Shown in pieces: positions 27,801-34,393 of a stretch of DNA of 64,000 nt. The notes below the pieces were generated by a model that saw only the letters and a list, made by a program, of their open reading frames with translations, searched no databases and had not been told where the DNA came from. A program made the translations under genes and the position numbers. The first letter of the stretch is position 1. Every line of letters begins with the position of its first letter. Source of the stretch: Bin87 sp965203985 (lineage in GTDB: Bacteria > Chloroflexota > Dehalococcoidia > Lucifugimonadales > UBA3495); contig CBDBDS010000008.1 of NCBI GenBank assembly GCA_965203985.1, forward strand, positions 106,653-170,652. The letters are read 5' to 3'.

Positions 27801-29276
27801 GCGCATATCAAGAACCTGGACACCGGCAAGGGCAAGGACCGCAAGGTCGCGGCGGGCAAGACGACCACCACCTTCCGCAACCTCAAGGCCGGCGCGACCT
27901 ACCGGGTCTGGGTGCGGGCCCAGAACGAAGGCGGCAAGGGCGAGCGCGTCCACGCCCGCGTCACCCTGCCCGATGGCGTCGTCCAGGGCGGCGAGGGCGA
28001 GCAGCAGCAGGCAGCCAAAACCTTCTCCGTCAGCGCGGCGTCAACCGCCGCCGAGGGCGGGAACGCCACGCTGACCATCACCCTCAGCGAGGCCGCCCCA
28101 ACCGGCGGCGTGGTCTTCACGGTGACGGCGGGCTACGGCGACGGCTCCACCGCTACGGCGGCGGACGTGGGTTCGATAACCTCCCCGGTCACCGTGTCCG
28201 AGGGCGATACCGCCCTGGACGTCAGCATTCCCACAGCCGACGACGCCGTGGACGAGGACGACGAGACCTTCACGGTGACCGTCGCCGCAACCACGTCGGG
28301 CTGGGAGAAGGAAGGCGATAGCCGGGACACGGCCACCGTCACCATCACCGACGACGACACCGCCGGGGTGACGGTGACCCCGAAGGCGCTGAACGTCTCC
28401 GAGGACGGCAGCGCCAGCTACACCGTGGTGCTGGACAGCAAGCCCACGGCGGACGTGACCGTTACGCCGACCGGCTCCGACGCCGGCGCGGCGGGCGTCG
28501 CCCCGGCGTCGCACACCTTCACGCCGTCGGACTGGAACACCCCGCAGACCTTCACCGTGTCCGGCGTCGCCGACGAGGACCGGGACGACGAAAGCGTGAG
28601 CATCACGCACCGGGCATCCGGCGGCGACGCCAAGTACGACGGCATCGCGGTCGCGTCGGTGGCCGTGACGGTTGCGGACGCCCGCCGGCCCAGGGCCCCG
28701 ACCCCGACCATCGGCGACATCTCCGGCCTGGAGACGGGTGACACCCATTACGTATCCCTGGCCGGGGTGTTCCGCGACGCCGACGGCGACGCCCTGACCA
28801 TCAGCGCCGCGTCCTCGGACGAGGGCAAGGCCGCGGCGTCGGTGACTGCGGACGGCTCCAAGGTGGCGGTGGCCGGGGTGGCCGCCGGCGAGGTCACGGT
28901 CACTGTCACCGCCCGGGACACCGACGGCAACCGGGTCAGCGCCGCCTTCGACGTGTCTGTGGTGGCGTCGGTCGAGGCCAAGCACGGGGAGCCGGTGGGC
29001 AGCCTGCGCTGCATCGCGCGGGCCAACCAGGTGGCCTTCGCGTGGACGGCCCCGCAGTGGTCCGGCGGCGAGGTGTACGCCTACGACTACAGCCTGAGCC
29101 TGCCCGACGGCAGGACGGAGGAGATGCGGCTCCGGGGCGCCACGTCGGTGAACAAACGCGGCGCTCACCCGGTGGGCAAGGATGCCACCATAGTCCTGAA
29201 GGTGGTCTATGAGCTTCCCGACGGGAGCGAGGTGCGCAGCGCGGCGGCGGCGCTGACCTGCCGGGTCGGTGAATAG
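21867..29276 (+). CDS. Giant secreted/anchored multi-domain protein (Fn3, Calx-beta-like, cadherin-like repeats)
   Basis: A ~2469-residue extracellular protein. MMARRAW then a hydrophobic stretch (PPLLAAVLALLAAGLVFLLF) ending in DADAQA forms a signal peptide or anchor. A Calx-beta-like module follows, then repeated units of an unknown ~110-residue beta domain (VWxATLTxxxL…GC…FTVxGxxYxV) alternating with fibronectin type III domains (GLTNLTKYEARVRAV). After residue ~1700 come cadherin-like beta-1, two near-identical VTPxxLxVSEDGSATYTV modules with TFTPSxWN, another Fn3, a Calx-beta and a final Ig-like/Fn3 pair. No C-terminal anchor or enzyme site was seen. The ATG at 21867 follows GGAGG by five bases; another in-frame ATG lies at 21852. 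It is probably an adhesion or envelope protein. Confidence 0.85.
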   Translation: MMARRAWRGAAPPLLAAVLALLAAGLVFLLFDAPDADAQAARTVRFVENHYVLNEAQTITAEVTISPPLTAESSVIIQASGDAALGTDYTFKGLTDDNRLVLPAGATRASFTMRAVQDNRDEEREDGQVDLVAIANAPYTTSNGSSFGFIIYGNTRPSVWTATLTPKAFATTSSKTFHGCYDKNSTSTYKCSDTDILTKDGFTVGAQPYKVESVSVLSQNLILTLDGAILPGLKGYSLYAGATELKLLEATITENRAAWSSTGLSWTADTNVDLRLALREPPGRPTGVGAAEGSDASSLYVWWTAPESAGDADELAGYDVHYKETGAPDRDPTVLWSATLIAQTLHHSAGLGCYYTGNNPRCGATTTPPILTDNDFSINGATYQFTEIRALGSLVFLDTNIQLAEAEWRKYTLSVAGKPVNLDASGVSFGAGGRVQITRSSFGLPAWSSGDRIALSLTKDTDAAAGWVEAKPPPDASALHTVIADLPHDKRYDVRVRARTVLGPGPWSATVASHTAIWDAILSPQDILEDGSEFGCDSGSSTNTVKCISRDMGAFSGHHTITVDDRSINITRVATSQGALELKLGASIPAALVGYTLQAGATTTLPLAAATIDDTTASWSDLTLEWSGADTAVPLVLFPSDPPGAPPAAGGAGGAGRLNAWWARPHDTGDADEITGYDLQYKESSAPARVATVWAATFNTPDTVISGVGQGCANPNLFCGATTTPAVLTDNNFDIGGTTYRVTRLLDPGDGTIVLGTTPLLTQAAVEGYTLWFDGNEINLAEATAGVEVNAQGQIVITQNGHSLDPIAANQIRHLRLQPTGGATQGWVDAPQPAAGTTLWAPITGLTNYRSYQVRARALTKVGPGPWSVPGAGSPAPQQTVWSATLTAKHDLGGAVVGCDNIQSAAEDKCSTAATLTDHDFDAAGTAYSFESILYEGTHIADGITVPASIQLRLNKAIPNAFRGYTLHVVDAQIPLAVDVGVPCRDSVANCVRLEVPDGVSWSHNAQVELSLQESVSVPGPPTGLTLAAGDGELTAAWLAPASQGASAITGYDVQYRPAATTTWTGAGQRVTGATQTITGLTNLTKYEARVRAVNAQGAGGWSDIAAATPLPAGAVWAAKLTPQDLATGSGGPNDPTRGLVGCDIANSTSTAKCSAPAALSEASFEFEGATLTVARISMTTARNAAPGTLTLTLGGAIPEELRSYALWAQTVGETAQLQFPLAGAVSEDAPETTTWTNTGLDWAIDRTVQLQLLQGTVPTGVALETSDGRIDVSWKAPGDPDFQVTGYDVEYKETAASDQAATGRDPATGWVDTGHRGSETTQTITGLDNYAKYDVRVRAPDADPDTEDYWSAPATARVVLAGQSTPWEGTLTVGSVTAGSVDFGLGCGTPETTSARAGGVDCSGELTNAVIGALGSNVTVRNVTLRTTGTGDHSGPGTLRFAVDRWFSNYNYLTLVVDGRTFRLVDALNGGCVRCDGTGDDFFDSGWNAATGKGFHIFSWPNAGLDWSAGATADLALVYTREAYMGDSTWGFPARQTVRERPPSGTVEGERQGFGERDGPYEATRDDLDIYRLNVRISEPAGQGGLWGRLTVDPKSTATQGVDYEFINTYGYPIPEERLWVVTSPRFHYPEGEGTSWVHSVFLRIIDDNHEDSGETIIIKPEVPGFMSHGMIVTILNHDDGPPPEGEAQPTSLAEAKSAAAERERQQPQRPIPGRSDNANLASLSLPYNGVLRPAFTPDTTEYTVHLSEYETRLINLIVKARAADAGATVTVDGRALQRGLGFLSNPGYEPQSYRVVVTAADAYTTRTYTLTTTTDPVPPPTPPGVTVTPSTLSVSEDGSATYTVALDSRPAADVTITPTSGDDGAVGVAPASHTFTPSGWNVAQIFTVSGLADEDTDDESVSVSHAVTSSDAGYHGIAVASVAVSVTDDTPEQQQQTAEPVEIPGPVVGLLLEATTDSVTVSWQAPESGGAVDNYIAHIKNLDTGKGKDRKVAAGKTTTTFRNLKAGATYRVWVRAQNEGGKGERVHARVTLPDGVVQGGEGEQQQAAKTFSVSAASTAAEGGNATLTITLSEAAPTGGVVFTVTAGYGDGSTATAADVGSITSPVTVSEGDTALDVSIPTADDAVDEDDETFTVTVAATTSGWEKEGDSRDTATVTITDDDTAGVTVTPKALNVSEDGSASYTVVLDSKPTADVTVTPTGSDAGAAGVAPASHTFTPSDWNTPQTFTVSGVADEDRDDESVSITHRASGGDAKYDGIAVASVAVTVADARRPRAPTPTIGDISGLETGDTHYVSLAGVFRDADGDALTISAASSDEGKAAASVTADGSKVAVAGVAAGEVTVTVTARDTDGNRVSAAFDVSVVASVEAKHGEPVGSLRCIARANQVAFAWTAPQWSGGEVYAYDYSLSLPDGRTEEMRLRGATSVNKRGAHPVGKDATIVLKVVYELPDGSEVRSAAAALTCRVGE

Positions 29277-29307
29277 CCGCCCAGGACAAGGCCCGCCCCC
29301 GCGCCCG

Positions 29308-29435
29308 GGACGATTGCAAAGTCGCCGCGTAACCTTTTTCCGCTCATCCTGAGCTTGTCGAAGGATGCTCGTTACGGCGGTTGATGGTTTGACAGGTTCA
29401 CCCTGAGCGGTTGAAAATGGACTTTGCAATCGTCC
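29308..29435. mobile_element. Small inverted-repeat element (MITE-like)
   Basis: Perfect 16-bp inverted repeats GGACGATTGCAAAGTC (29308-29323) and its complement (29420-29435) bound 96 bases that include TCATCCTGAGCTTGTCGAAG, a motif common in dispersed bacterial repeats. It is non-coding and sits between the giant gene and a broken kinase gene. Confidence 0.6.
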
Positions 29436-29439
29436 TGGC

Positions 29440-30260
29440 CTCCCGCCCGGGACGGTGCGGAATAGCGGAGCGGGGGGACGGGCAATCCCGCGCTCCGGCA
29501 ACATGACCGACCGCACCCGCCGCGATCTGTCCGACGCGGAACAGTTCCGGCAGCATTTCCGACGGTATGGCCCGCCCCTGGTCAGCAACGCACACCGCCA
29601 TGTGAACCCCGTCCCGCCGTGCGCTGACCACAATGGGCAAACTCGCGTGGGAGTATCCAGCGGCATTGGAAAGCAGGTTGCCCAACACCTGGACGACGTG
29701 TCGTCGGTCAGCCATGACCATGGGAGGGTCGTCCGCCAGATCAACGTGCAGCGGATGCCTCGCACCACCACTCGGTAACCGGCTGCTCGCCTCCTCCACC
29801 AGCACGTTGATGTCCACCGGTTCCGGCTCCATGACCAAAGCGCCGGTCTCGATGTGGGCCACATCCAGCAGGTCGCTGATCAGAAGGCGCGCCTGGTCCG
29901 ACTGGTCAAGAATGATGCGGAGGAACTGGGTCATCTCGGCCGGAGCCAGATCTCCCGCCGACTCCAGCAGCGTGGTCACCGAACCCCTGACCGCCGCCAA
30001 CGGCGTCCTGAGCTCGTGGTTCACCATGGCCAGGAACTCGGCACGCAGCCGCTCTGTTCCTCCAAAGGAGTCAGATCCTGGAGGGTAACGACGAATGGGT
30101 GAGGCGGGTCGGGTCTGGACGTCGCCCGGTTGCCGGAAAGAAGACAGGCGAGCGTTGCGGCCGGGAGTTCGGGAACCCGTCGCCCCGGAATGGGGTTCGT
30201 TGCGGCAGCCAACATCGGAACCTATACTTGCGCGGCGAGTATGGGTCCGCCATGTCCGCA
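29440..30260 (-). pseudogene. Sensor histidine kinase, degraded
   Basis: The frame 29398-30372 contains a HisKA dimerisation/phosphoacceptor helix with FLAMVNHELRTPLAAVRGS (His in the H-box) and part of a HATPase domain (N-box VLGNLLSNAAGYSH, then VADQGRAIPSEMLPELF). After that it shifts to unrelated residues, so the G2 box is lost. The end of a PAS domain (FVVTLQDLTPLEEQ) is readable just upstream but in another frame, meaning a frameshift around 30060. No receiver gene is near. Confidence 0.7.
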
Positions 30261-30274
30261 ACGGCTGAGAGAGC

Positions 30275-30430
30275 ATGAGGGTCGAAGTTGAGCTGAGTCC
30301 CGTCATCGCCACCGGCGAGACGGTGGAACTGGCCAAGCTGGTGGACGAAGCCGGAGCGGACCGGCTGGGCATATCAGACGTGGCGATGCTGGCGACCCGG
30401 AAGATCGATGATAGGAGAGTGTCACCGTGA
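30275..30430 (+). pseudogene. 5' head of a luciferase-like (LLM-class) flavin oxidoreductase
   Basis: A 51-codon frame starting MRVEVELSPVIATGETVEL and continuing LVDEAGADRLGISDVAM resembles the N-terminal beta-alpha unit of F420/FMN-dependent luciferase-like monooxygenases. The rest of the ~300-residue protein is missing. Its stop overlaps the GTG of the next gene in GTGA, so it may still be translated as a leader peptide. Confidence 0.5.
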
Positions 30431-30969
30431 CCCAGGTGCGCGTGGAGATTGAGGGCGGCGCTGACGAGGTGGTCCGGGTCGTTCAGGAGCTTGGGAGCGC
30501 GGGACGAAACGCACCTGCGGTTGGCGCCGGCGGGTCAATGGAGACGCCGGCGGGCAACGGTGATGGTGCGACTCCGGCCACCGGGACACCAAGCGCTTCG
30601 GGATCCCATGACACGGCTCCCGTGGAGTGGACGGAGGCCCTGGCCAGCGAGTTCCTGGCTGGGCTGGAACCGGCGGCCAGGCGGATGGCGCTGCACGTGT
30701 GGCGGGCCGGTGAGACAGGCATCCACCGGAGCGCCCTGTGCCAGCGCACGGAGCTGACGCCCGCGGAGCTGCGCTCACTGCTGATGCGGATGGGCCATGC
30801 GCTGCGGAGGTTCCAGCGGGAACGTGGACTGAAGCTGCCCCGGCCGGTGGCGGCCAACAGCCCGTTGCAGAGCTACTTCGTTGATGCCAACTTCGCCGCC
30901 GCGGCGACGTCCCGGATGTTCGACGAGAGGATGGGACAGCAGCTGGCCGATGGCGCTGGAAGTCCCTGA
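30427..30969 (+). CDS. Hypothetical protein with helix-turn-helix-like C-terminal domain
   Basis: A 180-residue protein, not recognised. Residues 1-25 (VRVEIEGGADEVVRVVQELG) look like a small alpha/beta unit. A low-complexity Gly/Ala/Thr linker follows, then a winged-helix-like domain (HRSALCQRTELTPAELRSLLMRMGHALRRFQRE). The GTG start overlaps the upstream stop and has AGGAGAG before it. A ~240-bp diverged direct repeat of its 3' half is found at 35698-35937. It may bind nucleic acid; this is a guess from the fold pattern. Confidence 0.6.
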   Translation: MTQVRVEIEGGADEVVRVVQELGSAGRNAPAVGAGGSMETPAGNGDGATPATGTPSASGSHDTAPVEWTEALASEFLAGLEPAARRMALHVWRAGETGIHRSALCQRTELTPAELRSLLMRMGHALRRFQRERGLKLPRPVAANSPLQSYFVDANFAAAATSRMFDERMGQQLADGAGSP

Positions 30970-31126
30970 CGAATTCCCGTTGTCGAACACTGGAGAACCT
31001 ATCGCACGTCAATTGTTGAGTGCGCTCACGATGGCGATCATCCGGTGGGTTGCGCTGACCCGCGGGACGGACGCCGTCGACCGGATCAACATCCTGTCCC
31101 AATTCGCCAACATCCGTATGCGATAG
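30950..31126 (+). CDS. Small protein, 58 residues, unknown
   Basis: An open frame from ATG 30950, overlapping the previous gene by 20 bases. Its last 35 codons fall in the 146-bp direct repeat, and the second copy preserves the same reading frame (31967-32062). Four of the five differences between copies there are at third positions, which suggests the peptide (…AIIRWVALTRGTDAVD…) was under selection. Function unknown. Confidence 0.45.
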   Translation: MALEVPDEFPLSNTGEPIARQLLSALTMAIIRWVALTRGTDAVDRINILSQFANIRMR

Positions 31127-31157
31127 CCCTGGATTTCGGCCAAAGGTCCTTGACAGG
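31012..31157 (+). repeat. 146-bp direct repeat, copy 1
   Basis: Starts ATTGTTGAGTGCGCTCACGA and ends CCTTGACAGG; matches 31948-32093 with few differences. It ends two bases before the PIN toxin gene, so the two copies bracket the toxin-antitoxin pair. Confidence 0.9.
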
Positions 31158-31158
31158 C

Positions 31159-31545
31159 CTACCATAAGCGGCGAACGCCGTACTCGTCGAAAAGCGTCTC
31201 GTTGGATACGAGAACGAGGTCGCGCGCTTGGGCTTGGGCGATGAGCATCCGGTCAAAGGGGTCACGGTGTGGGCCGGGCAGGGCTCCAGCGGAGACGGCA
31301 TCGGCCACGGATATCGACAGTTCAGCAAAGCCTTGGGATGCTATTGCCCCGGGCACGTCTCGGGCCAGAGCTTCCGCGCTCGGCAATTTGCCGAGCCGAT
31401 ACTTGGTGGCAATCTCCCAGGCGGACGCTGCGCTTATCAGCACGTCATTCTCTTCATCCGCTATCGCCCGCTGGGCCTGCGGAGATAGCCGTCTGCTGCC
31501 TTCAAACCACCAGATGAGTGTATGGGTGTCCGGCAACAACCGCAC
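31159..31545 (-). CDS. vapC: PIN-domain toxin, VapC-type ribonuclease
   Basis: A 128-residue PIN-domain protein. Acidic residues of the metal site are seen in LLPDTHTLIWW (Asp6), SAASAWEIATKYRLGKL (Glu), HRDPFDRMLIAQA (Asp pair) and LVSNETLFDEYGV. The pattern is that of type II toxins which cut tRNA or rRNA. It follows the antitoxin gene by three bases on the - strand, the normal order. The family length is met, and the gene appears intact, unlike most of its surroundings. Confidence 0.92.
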   Translation of the reverse strand: MRLLPDTHTLIWWFEGSRRLSPQAQRAIADEENDVLISAASAWEIATKYRLGKLPSAEALARDVPGAIASQGFAELSISVADAVSAGALPGPHRDPFDRMLIAQAQARDLVLVSNETLFDEYGVRRLW

Positions 31546-31548
31546 GGT

Positions 31549-31788
31549 TTACGCGCCCTCCCATGCGGCCAATTCTTCATCGGGCAGCGGGTCAAAGAAA
31601 CTGTCGTCAAGCTTGATCAGCCCTTTCATGGAGCCGAATTCCCGTTGGCCCCACTTTCGTTTCGGGACGCTCACCAGTTTGGCCACTGTCTCACCGTGGC
31701 GGACGATGGTCACTTCCTCGCCAGCCTCGACCCGCTCCAGCAAGCTATGCAGGCTGACCTCCGCTTCGTCCAGGCTCACCGTTGCCAT
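31549..31788 (-). CDS. vapB: Phd/VapB-type antitoxin
   Basis: A 79-residue antitoxin. The N-terminal DNA-binding and dimerisation part is MATVSLDEAEVSLHSLLERV...GEEVTIVRHGETVAKLV, typical of the Phd/YefM fold. The acidic C-terminus (KLDDSFFDPLPDEELAAWEG) would wrap and inhibit the PIN toxin. AAGGAG six bases before the ATG at 31788 supports the start; longer in-frame extension to 32205 runs through other remnants and is not real. It likely represses its own operon together with the toxin. Confidence 0.9.
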   Translation of the reverse strand: MATVSLDEAEVSLHSLLERVEAGEEVTIVRHGETVAKLVSVPKRKWGQREFGSMKGLIKLDDSFFDPLPDEELAAWEGA

Positions 31789-31860
31789 GATCGGCTCCTT
31801 GCCATATTGGTCCAGGCAAGCGTATATCCAACCGGGAGAGTAAGTCAATCGGAGAACGCC

Positions 31861-31947
31861 ATGACCGCCCTGAACATCACCGATGCCGCCACCGTCCAGA
31901 TGCCCATGGTTCTCCATGCGGCGGAGGTGGGGTGGACGCCAGCGCCG
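31861..31947 (+). pseudogene. 5' head of type I restriction subunit HsdR
   Basis: From ATG 31861, with GGAG seven bases upstream, the frame reads NITDAATVQMPMVLHAAEVGWTP. This matches the very start of type I restriction endonuclease R subunits. After 29 codons the sequence passes directly into the second 146-bp repeat copy. No HsdM or HsdS is nearby. Confidence 0.55.
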
Positions 31948-32093
31948 ATTGTTGAGTGCGCTCACGATGGCGATCATACGATGGGTTGCGCTGATCCGCG
32001 GGACGGAGGCCGTCGACCGGATCAACATCCTGTCCCAATTCGCCAACATCCGGATGCGATAGCCCTGGATCTCGGCCAAAGACCCTTGACAGG
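31948..32093 (+). repeat. 146-bp direct repeat, copy 2
   Basis: Second copy of 31012-31157. It encodes a 31-codon frame (ATG 31967 to TAG 32062) matching the end of the protein at 30950-31126. Flanked by the HsdR head on the left and unrelated sequence on the right. Confidence 0.9.
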
Positions 32094-32228
32094 TCTGGGC
32101 GTTCCGCCTACCGTGAAGCCAATGTCCCTCGTGATCCACTCGGCTTCGGGCCGGGCCGATCGCGGGGATTATTTTTGCCCTCAGAGCGGTGCCATTGATG
32201 ACCACCCCCCCTCGCCTGGCCCCTGTTC

Positions 32229-32421
32229 ATGGACGGACAGAATGCGTACCGGCGAGCGCGGGCCCTCTTTTCCCCCAATGTTCAGTCCGGCAGCGACGGA
32301 CAGTTCAGCCCCGTGGATCTGGAGCGCCTGATCGCAGGCAGAGGCGGTCCGAACGGTGCTCCCTGCACCCTGTCGGAGGTGCGGATTGACTCTGGAGAAC
32401 CGGAAGCGAGGCGGGACCCTC
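32229..32421 (+). pseudogene. 5' head of a NYN-domain (LabA-like nuclease) protein
   Basis: The frame PLFMDGQNAYRRAR…DGQFSPVDLERLI…GGPNGAPCTLSEVRI…GEPEARRDP matches the start of NYN/PIN-like proteins of the LabA group, including the first catalytic Asp (MDGQN). It ends where the IS21-like terminus begins (32422). The remaining ~150 residues of the domain are lost. Confidence 0.55.
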
Positions 32422-32561
32422 TGTCAGCGCCGACGAAAATATGACCCAGGTTCGCCGATCCGGGATTGACCCACCCCCTTCGATCACGCACACGATCGCC
32501 GGTTTAAAGTTGACCCACCGGCACGATCGCGTCGCTTTTTAGCAAGATTAAATTGACCCAC
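32422..32561. mobile_element. IS21-type element terminus without its genes
   Basis: Starting with TGTCAGCG, the segment has four spaced boxes: TATGACCCAGG (about 32440), ATTGACCCACC (32465), GTTGACCCACC (about 32509) and ATTGACCCACC (32551). Multiple repeated GACCCACC boxes at about 43-base spacing are a feature of IS21-family ends. No istA or istB follows; another element is inserted 180 bases later. Confidence 0.5.
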
Positions 32562-32742
32562 CTCCTGGTTTGTTGCTCAGCGAAGGCAAACCCAGCGGTG
32601 GTCATCGGTATTCCCATGCGGCGCGGAGCCCGGGTGGTGCCGCATGGTTGCAACCGGCAGGGCGATGCGCCGGAAGTTTCACAAGGCAAGGTTTCACAGC
32701 ACCTTGTTTGTGGATGCTCTACGATTCGGTCAGTAGCTAACG

Positions 32743-34344
32743 GTCCAGGGAAAATGTCAGGTTATGAAGGACTTGACATTGAACCCCATCGAACAGACGC
32801 GACTCCACGTGCTCAACTCAGTATTGGAACACCAGCTTCCCGCAACCCAGGCGGCCGAACTGCTTGGGGTGAGTGAACGCCACGCCTGGCGACTTCTGGC
32901 GGCCTATCGGAGGGAAGGCGCCGCCGCACTTGCTCACGGGAACCGAGGACGAAGGCCACGCAACGCTGTGTCTGACGACGAGGCCAACGCGGTGATCCAG
33001 TTGGCCAGCACCACCTACGCTGGCGCCAACCACACCCACCTCACCGAGTTGCTCCGGGAACGGGAGGGCATTGACCTCAGCCGCCAGACCGTGCATCGCA
33101 TCTTGACCCAGGCCGGTATCCCCAGCCCGCGCAAGCGACGTCCGCCCAAACATCGAGTACGCCGGCAGCGGATGCCCCAGGAGGGGATGCTGGTGCAGAT
33201 CGACGGCAGCTTCCACCGGTGGCTGGGCGATGACGGACCTCAATTCACCCTGCTGCTGGCGGTGGACGATGCCACCAGCGCCGTGGTCAGCGCGGTGTTT
33301 CGTGCCGAGGAGGACACCCGGGGCTACTTCACCCTGATGCAGGGCCTGATCGAACGCTGGGGTCTGCCCATCGCGCTCTACGGCGACCGCCACGGCGTGT
33401 TCAAGTTTTCGGGCAAGCCCAGGCACATCCAGCCGCCGGTGGAAGCCACCCACTTCAGCCGGGCCATGGTGGAACTGGGCATCCAGCAGATCTTCGCGCG
33501 CTCTCCCCAGGCCAAAGGCCGCGTGGAACGCGCCGCGGGGACCTTCCAGGACCGGCTGGTAACCGAACTACGCTTGCCCGGAGCCAGGACCATCGACCAG
33601 GCCAACACCGTCCTGCGGGACTTCCTGCCCCGCTACAACGCCCAGTTTGCCGTGCCCGCCGAATTGCCCGATTCGGCCTACCGCCCCAGGGTCTCCCAGC
33701 GACCTCTGGATGAGGTCCTTTGCTTCAAGCACCTTCGCAAAGTGGCTCGGGACAACACGGTCCAGTACAACTGGCGCACCCTGCAACTGTTGCCCGGCAC
33801 AGAGCGTCCCAGCTACGCCGGCGCGAGTGTGGAGGTCCTGGAACATACCGACGGCCGGCTCCAGGTGCGCCATGAGGGCGAGATCATCCCCAGTCGGCCC
33901 GCGCCGCCTCGTCCCGGTGCGCTACGCGCGGCTCACGGTGGCCTGGCTCCCAATCCCGAAATCAGCCACATCGTGCAACGTCTGGGCAACCATCGCCTCA
34001 GCCAACCTCAGCTGCGGAACCTCGCAAACCTGGAGCCCGATCCTGTCGTCGAGGAACCGGCGGTCGAGAAAAACCACAGTGAACCCCCAGCCCGCCGGGA
34101 ACTCACCCCGCGACAACTGGCCCTCTGGAAGGCCATCCAGCAGGCCAAGATACAAGGCCTAAGCATACGGGAGATCGCGCGCCAGTTCGGGATCTCGCGG
34201 AACACCGTCCGCAAGTACGCTCGCTCCTTGACCCAGCCGACCAATCGGCCACAGAACCGTGGCCCGAGGCCATCACCCCATCAACCCCCCGGACACCGTG
34301 ACTGACATTTTCCCTTACCTTTTAAACTGACGGAATCCCTGGAC
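32743..34344 (+). mobile_element. ISNCY-type insertion sequence, ~1.6 kb
   Basis: The left end GTCCAGGGAAAATGTCAG and the right end (reverse complement GTCCAGGGATTCCGTCAG, from 34344) form imperfect inverted repeats. A second inner copy, CTGACATTTTCCCT, lies at about 34303-34316. The tetramer AACG occurs directly outside both ends (32739-32742 and 34345-34348) and may be the target duplication. One transposase gene fills the element. Confidence 0.7.
32764..34305 (+). CDS. ISNCY-family transposase with integrase core
   Basis: A 513-residue transposase. An N-terminal helix-turn-helix (LPATQAAELLGVSERHAWRLL, residues about 24-45) and an IS630-like second HTH precede the RNase-H/integrase core. 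Catalytic residues appear as Asp in LVQIDGSFHRWLG, Asp in ALYGDRHGVFKF and Glu in AKGRVERAAGTFQD. A C-terminal extra HTH (SIREIARQFGISRNTVRKY) is present. The ATG at 32764 is 22 bases inside the left end. The frame is complete, so the element may be active. Confidence 0.88.
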   Translation: MKDLTLNPIEQTRLHVLNSVLEHQLPATQAAELLGVSERHAWRLLAAYRREGAAALAHGNRGRRPRNAVSDDEANAVIQLASTTYAGANHTHLTELLREREGIDLSRQTVHRILTQAGIPSPRKRRPPKHRVRRQRMPQEGMLVQIDGSFHRWLGDDGPQFTLLLAVDDATSAVVSAVFRAEEDTRGYFTLMQGLIERWGLPIALYGDRHGVFKFSGKPRHIQPPVEATHFSRAMVELGIQQIFARSPQAKGRVERAAGTFQDRLVTELRLPGARTIDQANTVLRDFLPRYNAQFAVPAELPDSAYRPRVSQRPLDEVLCFKHLRKVARDNTVQYNWRTLQLLPGTERPSYAGASVEVLEHTDGRLQVRHEGEIIPSRPAPPRPGALRAAHGGLAPNPEISHIVQRLGNHRLSQPQLRNLANLEPDPVVEEPAVEKNHSEPPARRELTPRQLALWKAIQQAKIQGLSIREIARQFGISRNTVRKYARSLTQPTNRPQNRGPRPSPHQPPGHRD

Positions 34345-34393
34345 AACGACACCTTGTTCGCTTCAGATCCGTATCAGTGACAATAACGACAGG

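Noticed and set aside
28041..29864. 607-codon open frame on the - strand
   Set aside because: Mostly antisense to the end of the giant gene; its upstream part only shadows the broken histidine kinase in a different frame.
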